Source: Leguminivora glycinivorella
Lineage: Eukaryota; Arthropoda; Insecta; Lepidoptera; Tortricidae
Direction of reading: 5' to 3'
DNA: 64,000 bases
Assembly (NCBI RefSeq): GCF_023078275.1
Contig: NC_062990.1
Coordinates: 8,695,549-8,759,548, forward strand
Shown here in pieces: positions 53,755-63,768 of this stretch (position 1 is its first letter; every line of letters begins with the position of its first letter). A program made the translations under genes and the position numbers. The notes below the pieces were generated by a model. That model was not told where the DNA came from. It saw nothing but the letters and a program-made list of their open reading frames with translations, and ran no database searches.

Positions 53755-53892
53755 AGATGGCGCCCAGAGTTTCGCTTTCGTGCCAGAGCTGTTTCTACAC
53801 AGTCAGCCTGAGAACGGGCTGCATCATAATCGCAGTCATATACATAATAGAGCCGCTTCTTGCCTTAGCCTATATGGCATTCGATAAAACTA
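53755..53892 (+). CDS. Gene 3 first recognised exon (helix 1)
   Basis: The acceptor is gttatgtttcag and the donor is GTACGT at 53893. Encodes the Cys-rich N-terminus and LRTGCIIIAVIYIIEPLLAL. Confidence 0.75.
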
Positions 53893-56800
53893 GTACGTAC
53901 TCTAATCTACATATTACAACTTACAAGGACACGTAGAGTAAGTCTAAAATAAGCGATACTAATTGTTTTAGCTGCCCAAACTATAGATTTAATATAAGAA
54001 AATTATACCATCCCATACATTAAAATGCGACCGCCTAAAAGCGTGCCTGTAAGTGGTCCTGTGTGTGCGTAGCCTGTGTGGTGACGGGTTAAGAATTTCA
54101 CCACCCCCTTTCTTCCCGTGGGTGTCGTAGAAGGCGACTATGGGATATGGGTTAAATTGTGTCGTAGGCGAGAGGCTGGCAACCTGTCACTGCAATGTCA
54201 CAGTTTCGTTTTCTTTGCCAACCCCTTATTTGCCAAGAGTGGCACTGAAGCTTTAGTAGTTTCATGTGTTCTGCCTACCCCTTTATGGGATACAGGCGTG
54301 ATTGTATGTATGTTGTGTGTATGTATGTAAAATCGTGCACAAAGTAAGTGGCGCCACTAAAATCACCGAATGGGCCCTACGGAAGATCAGCGCTGGCTTC
54401 CAGCTAGTATCATGCTGAGTTGGGTCCACTTCGTGATGCGCACTTAATGTTCTGTTCTCTGTTTTTTTTTGTTCTTTTCTTGTGTACATGTTTGTGAGCG
54501 TCATGAATGTCTTTTATCTTATCTTATCTTTAAAAAAAAATGCCTTATTGCCATTGATTATACTTGTAGGATGGCGTTAAGAATTACTTTCGACATAGAT
54601 TTATGGCTCGAAAGTGACACTTAACACCAATCTATTTATTTATTTATTTAAACTTTATTGCACAGTAAAAATATACAGTTACAAAAGGCGGACTTAATCT
54701 ACAAGTAATCGATCGATTTTTGAGCAGCAGCATGGCTGAACCTTAAATAATTTTTCATATATTGTTATTTCAGGTGGTTACTTGGCCGGAATTATATATA
54801 CATGGGTCATAATTATAGCATGCCAAAGTGGGATTTATTTGTATTTTGGTATTTGGAAGGTAATAACTAATTCTACTTTAGACATACCTCTAACTATTAG
54901 CTACTAGCCTACTGTATTCCTAAAGTCGAACGACGCGATTTTCCATACCGCTGACACAGTATAATAAAGAGTACTATCGCACAGTATAGCCACTCTCGCT
55001 CCCCGCTGAAAGTGCCGCCCACCCGCTCTCGGTTTTCTCACAGTTACCGCCTGTCAAGAATGCGAACAGTCGACCTGTCATATCACTCATACAAGCATAG
55101 TAAGCGTTCACTTACACGAGCTTAGACTGTGTACGTAGGAACGCGCCTCTTTCATATATTTGATCGCCATTGTCCGAGGTGTGCCGCTGATACTGATCAC
55201 ATAATACTAGCACAGATAACCAGGCCCATACAAATGGACTGCCCTAAGTAAGCAATACCTGTATCTCTTTATTTGGTGCACCGTAACGAACCAGATGGTA
55301 GTTTAGACGCCGACTCTGAAAGACACTGTATTTCAGTAAGAACGCTTTCTTTTCGAAATTCCAAGAGAAAAAACCGGCCAAGAGCGTGTCGGGCCACGAT
55401 CAGTGTAGGGTTCCGTAGTTTTCAGTATTTTTCTCAAAAACTACTGAACCTATCAAGTTCAAAATAATTTTCCTAGAAAGTCTTTATAAAGTTCTACTTT
55501 TGTGATTTTTTTCATATTTTTTAAACATATGGTTCAAAAGTTAGAGGGGGGGGGGCATACTTTTTTTCCTTTAGGAGCGATTATTTCCGAAAATATGAAT
55601 ATTATCAAAAAACGATTTTTAGTAAACCCTTACTCATTTTTAAATACCTATCCAACAATATATCACACGTTAGGATTGCAATAAAAAAAAGTCATTCCCT
55701 ACTTTACGTGTAGGGGGGGGTACTAATAAAACATTTTTTTCCACTTTTTATTTTTGCACTTTGTCAGCGTGATTGATATACATATTGGTACCAAATTTCA
55801 GCTTTCTAGTGCTAACGGTTACTGAGATTATCCGCGGACGGACAGACAGACATGGCGAAACTATAAGGGTTCCTAGTTGACTACGGAACCCTAAAAACGT
55901 AGGTATTTCTGTTCCTTTAACATATTATTTAAAGTGGCATATATTATGTTTGTTTTTACAGGATAAGCTATGGGCAAAAAGATGTTATGTTGTAAAAGTT
56001 TTGATAATCACTATCATACATTTAATGATTGGTGTTTTTGTAATCGTTTTAAGAGATAATAAGAACTACTCTATACCTCTCACCATTTTAACGACATGTA
56101 AGTATTTACGTTGCCCGTGTGGTGACGGGTTAAGAATTTCACCACCTCCTTTCTTCCCGTGGGTGTCGTAGAAGGCGACTGTGGGATATGGGATATGGGT
56201 TAAATTGTGGCGTAGGCGAGAGGCTGGCAACCTGTCACTGCAATGTCACAGTTTCGTTTTCTTTCAACCCCTTATTTGCCAAGAGTGGCACAGAAACCTG
56301 AGTAGTTTCATGTGCTCTGCCTTCCCCTTCATGGGACACAGGCGTGATTGTATGTATGTATTTATGTATGTAAGTATTTAACTATTTACGTAGACAGGCC
56401 TCGTAGCCGAATGGAATTTCTCCGACGCGAAACGCCACCGAAACGCCGCAGAAATGTAGTCTGGCTCTGTCGCGCCAATACACAAGAGCGATAGAAATAG
56501 ATAGTGGAGCATTTCTTTTTTTTTGTCATTTTTTTTATTTTTATTTTTTTAGGGAATTTTAGGTCAATTGTACTCAGAATCACGAGTAATTTCAATCTCA
56601 CTGGGAGACAAAAAGTGTCCCAGAATTTTCAGAATACGGTTTTGTTACTTTCCTTTTTTGTTACCCCACACAACATGTACGCAAAATGGTAACAAAATAA
56701 GAAAAAATCGTATGGGACAATTTTTTTAACTACTAGGATTAAAAAAGCTAGTGGTTCTGAGTAGAAATATCATTTTTTTTTTTCAAAAATATCACTTTTT

Positions 56801-58977
56801 ATAAAAGTGGCGAAAAAAAAAAAGAAAATGCTCAGCTACGAAAGATATATTATATTATCTTCTCGTGAGCGTTTGTGCATTCAGCTACGCACACTGTACA
56901 GCCTGACCAAAAAGAGTAGAAATTAAAAATTGGCAACATTGTTAGTGTCATCCCTTTCAAATCAATATGTGTGAGAAAACGGGACGACACTACGATGTTG
57001 CCACTTTTTCATTTCTACTCTTTTTGGTTAGACTGTAAGTATGGCAGTCGCTTTCGTAAAAACTAGTGTCTACGCCAAATCTTGTGATTAGTGGTCAAAG
57101 CGGACCCCAGGCTCCCATGAGCCGTGGCAAATGCCGGGATAAAGCAAGGAGGGTGATGATGATGACTGTTGGTATAGGTATAGCAAAAGACATACACGGT
57201 GAAATGAAAAGGACCGTTCAAACTTTGCATAGTGACTTTTTAGGTCATAATGAACCACTTCTATTATGGAACCAATGATTACTTTGACTAAATGTTAAGA
57301 TGGATGTGTGGCGTGACAAGAATGGATAAGATAAAGAATGAGTATATCAGAGGAAGCCTGAAAGTAGCACCGATTGTTGAAAAAGTAAGAGCGAACCGAC
57401 TAGCATGGTATGGACATGTAATGCGGAGGTATGAAAGGCATGTGACGAGAAAGGTATTACGAATGAATGTGGAAGGTGGTGGAAGTATTACGGGAGGGGA
57501 AAACCGAAGAAGAGGTGGATGGACTGTGTGAGACATGATATGGAACTAAAACAAGTTCATGATGAGATGACGAGTGACAGAGATGTATGGAAGAGAAAGA
57601 CATGCTGCGCCGACCCCAAGTGACTGGGATAAGGGCAAGAGAATGATGATTACTTTGACTAAATAAATAAATAAAGACAAGATACTAAGTATCAACTAAA
57701 CGTGTAGCGCTACCTTAGCGACCATACATTTGATTGTTACGTTACGACTTAGTGCGTTTTCACATTATCCGATCCGATATCGGATGTCGGACCGATATCC
57801 CATGCATTATAGGCGCTATCTTGGATTTTTCTATTGAAATCCTTCCGACATCCGATATCGGATCGGATAATGTGAAAACGGCTTTACGAGGTACGAATTT
57901 TTCTTAGACTATCAGTCTATACGGAGTTACATAACATATTATGTCCATGCTATACCTAGCTATCAATAATATAGTTTATACTCTATTGATCATTACAAGT
58001 CGCGGCACATAACTTTAGCGCTGAGTGAAATGTGAAGTAGATAGCTGCGCATGGGGACGCATACCTTTCGCCCCCTGTAATATCCTGAGATACCTTTTTT
58101 GACTTCTGCGTAATAACCAGAGTTGTGCCTGCTCGTTCACTGAAAAGATCGCTCCCAACTAGTACGATCTCCAAAGTGTACTAGTTCGTTCTTTTAGGAC
58201 ATTTAGTACAGTAGTACACCGAGAGAGCGAGAAAACTTGTGCATATGGCGTACAGTAACGTTCGCTCGTACTAGCCAAGAGCTGATCGGCCGTTTTCGCG
58301 CGCTCTCGGTCCGAGTCAGTCGATTATGTTTCGGTTGCGGTCGGATCACAGGGGTCGCTTTGCTGTCATTGTCACATCCCGGCTCTTCACTCCCATTCTG
58401 TTGCGCTTGTGAGTGTACTAAATGTACTAGAGAGCAGAATCATTTGGGAGTAGTTCGGTCTAGTACAGTGCAGGGAATCGTGTCTTTTGTACTATTAGTA
58501 CCTACATGTACTACACAAGCCTAGTAATAACGGTCAGCGCTAAACTTACGTGCCGTGACTTGTACCTCAGCAGTTCTCGAAAAGTTTGTACAAAAATTAA
58601 GGAAAAAGTTAAATTTGTTTTTATTAATTCCTATTTTGTTACCAAGATTTTGTTGATGAATTGAGATTTTATTAAGTTTTATTTCATTAAGTATTAAGGT
58701 TCTCTAGTATCTATATTTTCTTAATTATAACAATTAACCCGTATATATCTTACGAAAGTCGACTTATATTACTAAATGTTGGTAACAAAATAGGATCAAT
58801 TAAAATTTGCTGACGTGCCTATGTACAAAGTTGCCGGGAATTGCTCACCTCTAGTATAAATTTAATGTATAATTTTAAAGGGAGAATTATTTTTCAGTTG
58901 TTAATGTCGCCAATACCGTTGTAGTACATAATTATTATCTATCTTCGAGTTTTAAGAGTTCGTCCGTAGTGGGATGA
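53757..58977 (+). CDS. Four-helix membrane protein, 145 aa (gene 3), paralogue of gene 2
   Basis: Coding exons: 53757-53892 (its acceptor is after 53754), 54774-54859, 55962-56097, 58898-58977 (TGA). Phases 1, 0, 1 equal those of gene 2. The product is MAPRVSLSCQSCFYTVSLRT followed by GCIIIAVIYIIEPLLALAYM. Helices lie near residues 20-42, 47-70, 80-105 and 112-131, and there is a short Ser-rich tail ending SSSFKSSSVVG. LRTGC at the start of helix 1 is shared with gene 2. Two bases precede the ATG within the exon, so an upstream exon (non-coding or a short coding one like gene 2 exon 1) must exist; I could not locate it. AATAAA at 59058-59063 fits the 3' end. Function unknown. Confidence 0.72.
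54073..54328 (+). repeat. (TATG)n-tailed interspersed repeat, copy 1
   Basis: gtgtggtgacgggttaagaa to cccctttatgggatacaggc, then TATG repeats. A second copy is at 56115-56375, with fragments at 36290-36345, 36780-36835, 37378-37412, 43966-44035 and, reversed, 62785-62858. Confidence 0.75.
54774..54859 (+). CDS. Gene 3 exon (helix 2)
   Basis: The acceptor is attgttatttcag and the donor is GTAATA. Encodes GYLAGIIYTWVIIIACQSGI and YLYFGIWK. Confidence 0.75.
54955..55183 (+). mobile_element. 7-bp-TSD element, copy 4
   Basis: 229 bp, from cacagtataataaagagtac to ttgtccgaggtgtg. Flanked by CCGCTGA at 54948-54954 and 55184-55190. Confidence 0.85.
55371..55898 (-). repeat. R600 repeat, copy 3 (reverse)
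   Basis: Begins accggccaagagcgtgtcgg and ends ctagttgactacggaaccct. The (CCGT)n is short here. Confidence 0.8.
55962..56097 (+). CDS. Gene 3 exon (helix 3)
   Basis: The acceptor is gtttttacag and the donor is GTAAGT. Encodes DKLWAKRCYVVKVLIITIIH, then MIGVFVIVLRDNKN and the start of helix 4. Confidence 0.75.
56115..56375 (+). repeat. (TATG)n-tailed interspersed repeat, copy 2
   Basis: Near-identical to 54073-54328. It starts within 20 bp of the donor of the preceding gene 3 exon. Confidence 0.75.
56507..56833. mobile_element. MITE with GAGCATTTCTTTTTTTT ends, copy 2, nested
   Basis: Same ends and interior as 39529-39834. It splits a repeat whose halves read cacaagagcgatagaaatag and agctacgaaagatatatt. 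An unsplit relative is at 61040-61150 (reverse). Confidence 0.7.
56897..57036. repeat. Palindromic MITE, TACAG...CTGTA class
   Basis: tacagcctgaccaaaaagag and aattggcaacattg face caatgttgccac-like and ctctttttggttagactgta ends. A partial relative lies at 35628-35710. Confidence 0.75.
57043..57168 (+). repeat. SINE family B, copy 5 (3' part)
   Basis: atggcagtcgctttcgtaaa to aagcaaggagggtgatgatg. Confidence 0.78.
57294..57645 (+). mobile_element. 5'-truncated RTE-like LINE with 19-bp target duplication
   Basis: atgattactttgactaaat occurs at 57275-57293 and 57646-57664. The insert codes for the RTE RT C-terminus: MDKIKNEYIRGSLKVAPIVE, RLAWYGHVMRR, then frame loss around ENRRRGGW. No poly(A) tail but a gatgatt-type end. 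Confidence 0.82.
57751..57894. repeat. Compact CCGATATCGG MITE
   Basis: gcgttttcacattatccgat and atcggataatgtgaaaacgg are inverted over about 140 bp. It is a short relative of 9898-10622; another lies at 48120-48243. Confidence 0.75.
57993..58566. repeat. MITE with cggcacgtaactttagcgct ends, copy 3, split by a hAT-like MITE
   Basis: Left attacaagtcgcggcacata, right tacgtgccgtgacttgtacc. The interior is interrupted at 58118-58523. Confidence 0.7.
58118..58523. mobile_element. hAT-like MITE, 406 bp, 8-bp target duplication GTAATAAC
   Basis: Ends CAGAGTTGTGC and ACACAAGCCTA are imperfect inverted repeats. GTAATAAC flanks at 58110-58117 and 58524-58531. The interior is rich in AGTAC/GTACT motifs. 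Confidence 0.82.
58898..58977 (+). CDS. Gene 3 terminal exon (helix 4 and stop)
   Basis: The acceptor is attatttttcag. Joined in phase 1 it encodes FVNVANTVVVHNYYLSSSF and ends KSSSVVG, TGA. It corresponds in position and phase to gene 2 exon 5. Confidence 0.7.
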
Positions 58978-59057
58978 ATTGAAATGAAAGAAACTCCTTC
59001 GAATCAGATCTATTTATTCATCTAATTTGTATGCTGTTGTATTTATGAATGCAAAGT

Positions 59058-59063
59058 AATAAA
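59058..59063 (+). terminator. Poly(A) signal of gene 3
   Basis: AATAAA about 80 bp after the stop codon. Confidence 0.6.
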
Positions 59064-59100
59064 GATAATCATGATAATATATTATGTATAGTTTTATTCA

Positions 59101-59272
59101 TACAGATGTACTGCGAAAAGATTTGCCTTCGAATTGTTACGGAAACGTACGAACGTGTCATGCTATTTCAGACAGTGTCAATACAAGATGTACTGACATT
59201 GATTGAACTAGCATGACAAATACGAACGCTTCCGGAAAAATACGAAGGAAACCGTTTTCGCACTACACTGTA
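59101..59272. repeat. Palindromic MITE, TACAGATGTACTGCG ends, copy 2
   Basis: tacagatgtactgcgaaaag faces ttcgcactacactgta, with arms extending through gaacgtgtcatgcta. Confidence 0.75.
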
Positions 59273-59379
59273 CGACCGTTTCGTTTCGTGAGCGTTTGTG
59301 CCATTCGGCCGTCAATCGCCCGTATTAGCTTCACACCCTGTATATAAAATATTAAAGGCCTTGCCTGGACCAGAGATAG

Positions 59380-59698
59380 GTTTTAATCGATTAACTTTTT
59401 ATTCGACTAATTAATCGATTAAAAAAATAATCTTTAAAATTGGACGTAGTTACGCAGAAACGTTGCATTCCACATGAAATTGTCATTAAGTTTTAGACCT
59501 TGTATGAAGAACAAAAGTCTTTCATTTCAATGACAATTTCAGATGGATTGGAACGTTTCTGCGTAACTACGTCCAATTAGTCGACGATCAATTTCTTTGT
59601 TCAATTACAACTAATGAATCGTCCTTTGCAATCGATTAAATCTAATTAATCGTCTTATTTTAATCGTTAATCGTTAGTAGATAACTTTTCCCTAACAC
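59380..59698. repeat. Nested palindromes with TAATCGATTA ends
   Basis: Outer taatcgattaa repeats (59388-59415, 59630-59690) flank an inner palindrome, ttggacgtagttacgcagaa to ttctgcgtaactacgtccaa (59440-59578). Confidence 0.7.
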
Positions 59699-60339
59699 TG
59701 CTTCGGAGGGCCATCTATACTGAAAAACTTCGCACGATACACGTGCGAAAAGGAAATTCGTAACTCGTGTCGATTTAAAACATTTTTCGCCACTTTCGAA
59801 CTTCCTTTTTTTCGTATCATAATGTACTATTATTTAATTGGATTACTATTATTTCGAGATTTTCAAGCATTCAGTTAGTCAGATAATATAATTAAGGGGG
59901 CGTCCATTAATCGCGTCATACTGCATAAACCTATCGATACCTCTGGGTTCAATTGGCGTAAAGAACATTTTGGCGAAAATGAGTTATATATACAGTTTTG
60001 TTCAGAATTTCAAGCGCTATCGATCTGTGTAGTTAAAATTTCGATATCTCTTAAAAAGTTGCCTTTACGACCAAGATTTTCTACTATGGACTTGCAAAAA
60101 TAGCTTTTCTGAAGGGGCGTAAATATCAAGTCATTAATTATAAATTATTATTTGTGCCGTAAAGGAAATCTACAAATAAAAATATAATCGTAAGTCACCT
60201 TGTTATATATTGTTGCCCTTTAAGCCCTTGCTTTCTAAGGATCACTTTTTATAGTAGTGTATTAAAGTTGGGCGTAAAGGACAAGTTTTTTTGTTCTTCG
60301 TCCTTTACGACCAGCACTAAAAATATTTTATACGCAACT

Positions 60340-62213
60340 GTAATCGATATCTTTGGGTTCAAATGTCGTAAAGGACATGTAATGCAGGTTTCCAAGAGAA
60401 AGATAAACCCATTTTTTTTTGTTTTTTTGACCTATATTTGTGACGTGTATAAGAAAAATATGCAGATTACGAGTATCTTTAACCTAGTGTAGCAACCGTA
60501 GTGATAAACTAAACGATTTAGAAGATAGGTGGTTGTAAAGTACACGTCAAAATGTTACAACGTCCTTTACACCCATGATTTGATAGGGTCGTAAATGACG
60601 GTCTTAGATGATTTTTATACAAAGTCGGGGCGTAATTGTAACCGAAATGGTACAAATGTTGTTCTAAGTTTACAATTAAAAACTGGAAAAATGTATCAAA
60701 ACGTACTTAATATGGCAAAGAATAGCTCTACATCAGTTTAATGCAGTGTATTATTTATCTAAGCTATCTTAGCAACAAAAAAGAACAAGACTAATATTTT
60801 ATATCCAGTTTTGTAATAAAGAAACAATATTTGCTTAAAAACTATCTACTTATAATACTTTGGCAACAAATTCAAAGTTATTTTTTAGTATTCGCCGCTG
60901 TCTGAATAGTCAGTAGGTTACGCATTCAGTCTTTAATTCTAGCAGGGAAACGCTTTCGTAGTATTATTATACTGCGGCGAGATGTAGGTAATTAAAAAAA
61001 AAAACATTATGGTAATCAGGGTACGTACCCAAATGCACAAACGCTCACGATAATATCTATTTCGTAGCTATATATCTTTATCGCTCTTGCGTATTGCACC
61101 AGACTGCATTTTTGTCGGCGTCTGTCATCGACGATTGCCATTCAGCTACGCCGGCAGTAAACTTTAACAGTAGACTACACTAACATTTAGTGCGACAATA
61201 ACAGGTGCGTTTCGCTAGCGAATGAGCGTTAGCGTTTGGTGACTTGGCTATGTACCCAGGTACTTAAAGCATTGACTATAATATTTTTAGGATTGAACTC
61301 ATAATTAAGACTATTCTTATTTAACAGGTTTAAGACTAAATAACAATTTTCTGTTTTAAAATTATCAAAAATATGAATCAACATAGTAGGTAGTCTTGAC
61401 TACAGTTTGTATACGCGTCCTAACTTGCGTTTATAAATAAGTACTTAATTGTTAGTTATTCTTAAAACTTCTTTCTACTTTAGACTTAAAATTACTGTCG
61501 TATTAATATAGTCTACTATTCACAGTTGCTGATTAAAGTTTACGTGATTACAATTAGTGTTTTACTTAAACTACGAAAGCGTTTCCCTGCTAGAATTAAA
61601 TACTGAATGCGTAACTTATTGAGACAGCCGAGCGGCGAGTACTAAAATAATAAATTTCCAAAATATTAGATAGTTTTTAAGCAAATGTTGTTTCTTTATT
61701 GCAAAACTGGATATAAAATAGTCTTGTTCTTTGTCTCTGCTAAATATTTAGATAAATATACACTGTAACACTAATGTGGCTATTCTATGCCATATTAACT
61801 ACGTTTTGATACATTTTTCAAGTTTCTCAATTGTAAACTAAGCTAAAAACAGTTGCCATTTGTACCATTCCGGTTACATTTACGCCCCGAATTTGTATAA
61901 AAATCATCTAAGACCGTCATTTACGACCCTATCAACTCTAATTGTTCAAAAAAATCGTGGGTGTAAAGGACGTCCATAGCATTTTGACGTGTCCTTTACA
62001 ACCATCTAACTTCTAAACCGTTTAGTTTATCACTACGGTTGCTACACTAGGTGAAGGATACTAAAAATCTACATATTTTTCTATATACGTCACAAATATA
62101 GGTCAAAAAACAAAAAAGATATTAACATTTTTCTAAAAAAAAAGTTGTTTTTTGCTTCTCCTGAAAACCTGCATTTTGTCCTTTACGCCAATTGAACCCA
62201 AAGGTATCGCTAT
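60340..62213. mobile_element. Foldback with ~630-bp arms and GTCCTTTACG motifs
   Basis: Arms 60340-60961 and 61570-62213 are reverse complements at roughly 80-85% identity, around a 608-bp spacer. At least a dozen variants of gtcctttacg/cgtaaaggac lie in the arms and in the flank from 59958, and tttgggttcaattggcgtaa recurs at 59948 and 62170 (reverse). The spacer holds a repeat fragment (61040-61150). No transposase frame. Confidence 0.82.
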
Positions 62214-63047
62214 ATTTAACTTGAATTTCCAAATCAATACGTTCTACAATCAACAACACATCTTTGACTAACTTTAGTTAGAACTTAGAATTAGTATATA
62301 ATAGTATCAATTGTAGGTAATTTCAATTCAATTTTAAATATTTTCTAAATGTGTACATGTGACGTGTAAAAGTGCCCCTGTGGCCTATTTGCTGAATAAA
62401 TTATTTTTGATTTTTTTTGTTTTTTTTTTTTTTAAACAGACGGTGTCAAAATATGTATACAGAACTTTATTGCCTGTACATAAAAGTAAGTATACATGTT
62501 TTTGGCACTTTGCGTTGTAGGTACTTACAAATTGCGTAAGTAATTTAAGGAACATGGTGAGGTGAGGTAAGGAATTCTTCTGAATTAAACTATGTGATTT
62601 TATTCGAATAATTTATTATTTCACCGAAACGGTTTCGACACCTAATGTCTGAAATATAAAAAAAAGCATATGAATGATATATCTATGGCTGGTTTTAGTG
62701 TCTTATTTGTATGAAGTTGATGTTGTCGTCCGCGCTGACCCGTCCGCGCTACTCTAAAATGCTCCCTGAAGTTAACACATACATACATACAATCACGCCT
62801 GTATCCCATAAAGGGGTAGGCAGAGCTCATGAAACTACTAAAGCTTCAGTGCCAGTGAAGTTAACACATGTTAGTCCAGTGTGGATCGCTCCGCGCGGAC
62901 GGTCCGCGTGACACTAAAACAGCCTACAAGGTCTGACCAAATGAATGGGGATCCATTGAAAGACGTAGTTCTGATGCCAAAAGAAAGAAAAATATGATGT
63001 AGGTAACTACTGACAAGGACCATATAATACCTGGACAGACAAAGCTC
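62214..63047. other. Intergenic region without a supported gene
   Basis: AT-rich sequence. A fragment of the (TATG)n-tailed repeat lies reversed at 62785-62858. An acceptor-donor pair around 62441-62490 could delimit a 50-nt exon but nothing joins to it. Confidence 0.5.
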
Positions 63048-63200
63048 ATACAAAAAAGCGTACCCCTGAAATGTATGGGTCTTTTTGGCTTAAAACTAGA
63101 TGGCGCTGTTTCGCAGCCTGGAAGTGGCCAAAATCACATTTTCCCTAAATATTTTTGCGTGTTTTTATTTTTTATAAGAATAAATGACATTTTTCTTTAT
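63048..63200 (-). repeat. Reverse copy of the 2935-3100 repeat
   Basis: ggcttaaaactagatggcgc and gcagcctggaagtggcca are the complement of the sequence upstream of exon c. Confidence 0.7.
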
Positions 63201-63252
63201 TTTCACATCTTAATAGCACACACATTTTGAAAAAAATAAATTTGTGGGCATC

Positions 63253-63474
63253 ATCAGCATACATCGGGGTTTTGGGAGCGGGAATGAATTCGTGTATTTG
63301 TAACTTTGTTTATAGTAATTTGAATTACTGAAATATATATTTAACTATGTAACTGGCTCCAACTGTACCTAGAAATGTTAAAGTAATGTTTATCTTTTAT
63401 CGTTTTCACCATTTTTAGGATAGTGTAATCCATTCCCGCTCCCAAAACCCCGATGTATGATCATCAGTGTAGTT
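63253..63474. repeat. MITE with ~33-bp TIRs (atacatcggggttttgggag)
   Basis: atacatcggggttttgggag followed by cgggaatg faces cattcccgctcccaaaaccc and cgatgtat. The spacing is about 160 bp. Confidence 0.78.
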
Positions 63475-63768
63475 ATGATAGTATTTCATAGATGGCGCTA
63501 AAAAATCACGTAAAAATTCACGTGATTTACATATGTTTGCAAAAAATTCAGCTCAATCGGACACTGGGGGAAGTGGATCTAACTTAACTTGCCAGGAGGT
63601 CGATTTTTGAATCTCGCATACGGGATTTTGTCACTATAATACCGGTTGAAAACGGTGACTTGCTTATTATTTTCAGTGACAATTTTCTGAAGTCGAACGC
63701 GTGAGACTCAAAAATCGGCCGCTGATTTGATTACAGACAGACAACGGGACAGGTGAAAGTAAATTAGT

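Noticed and set aside
53601..53936. Longer N-terminus for gene 3 reading straight through the acceptor
   Set aside because: The upstream part is AT-rich without similarity to gene 2, and a good acceptor (gttatgtttcag) marks the exon start at 53755.
58237..58524. ORF of 95 codons
   Set aside because: Lies inside the hAT-like MITE and follows its composition; no similarity recognised.
62441..62490. Possible exon of ~50 nt between tttttaaacag and gtaagt
   Set aside because: No partner exon in phase either side, gene 3 already has a stop and poly(A) signal upstream, and the acceptor is within a poly(T) tract.
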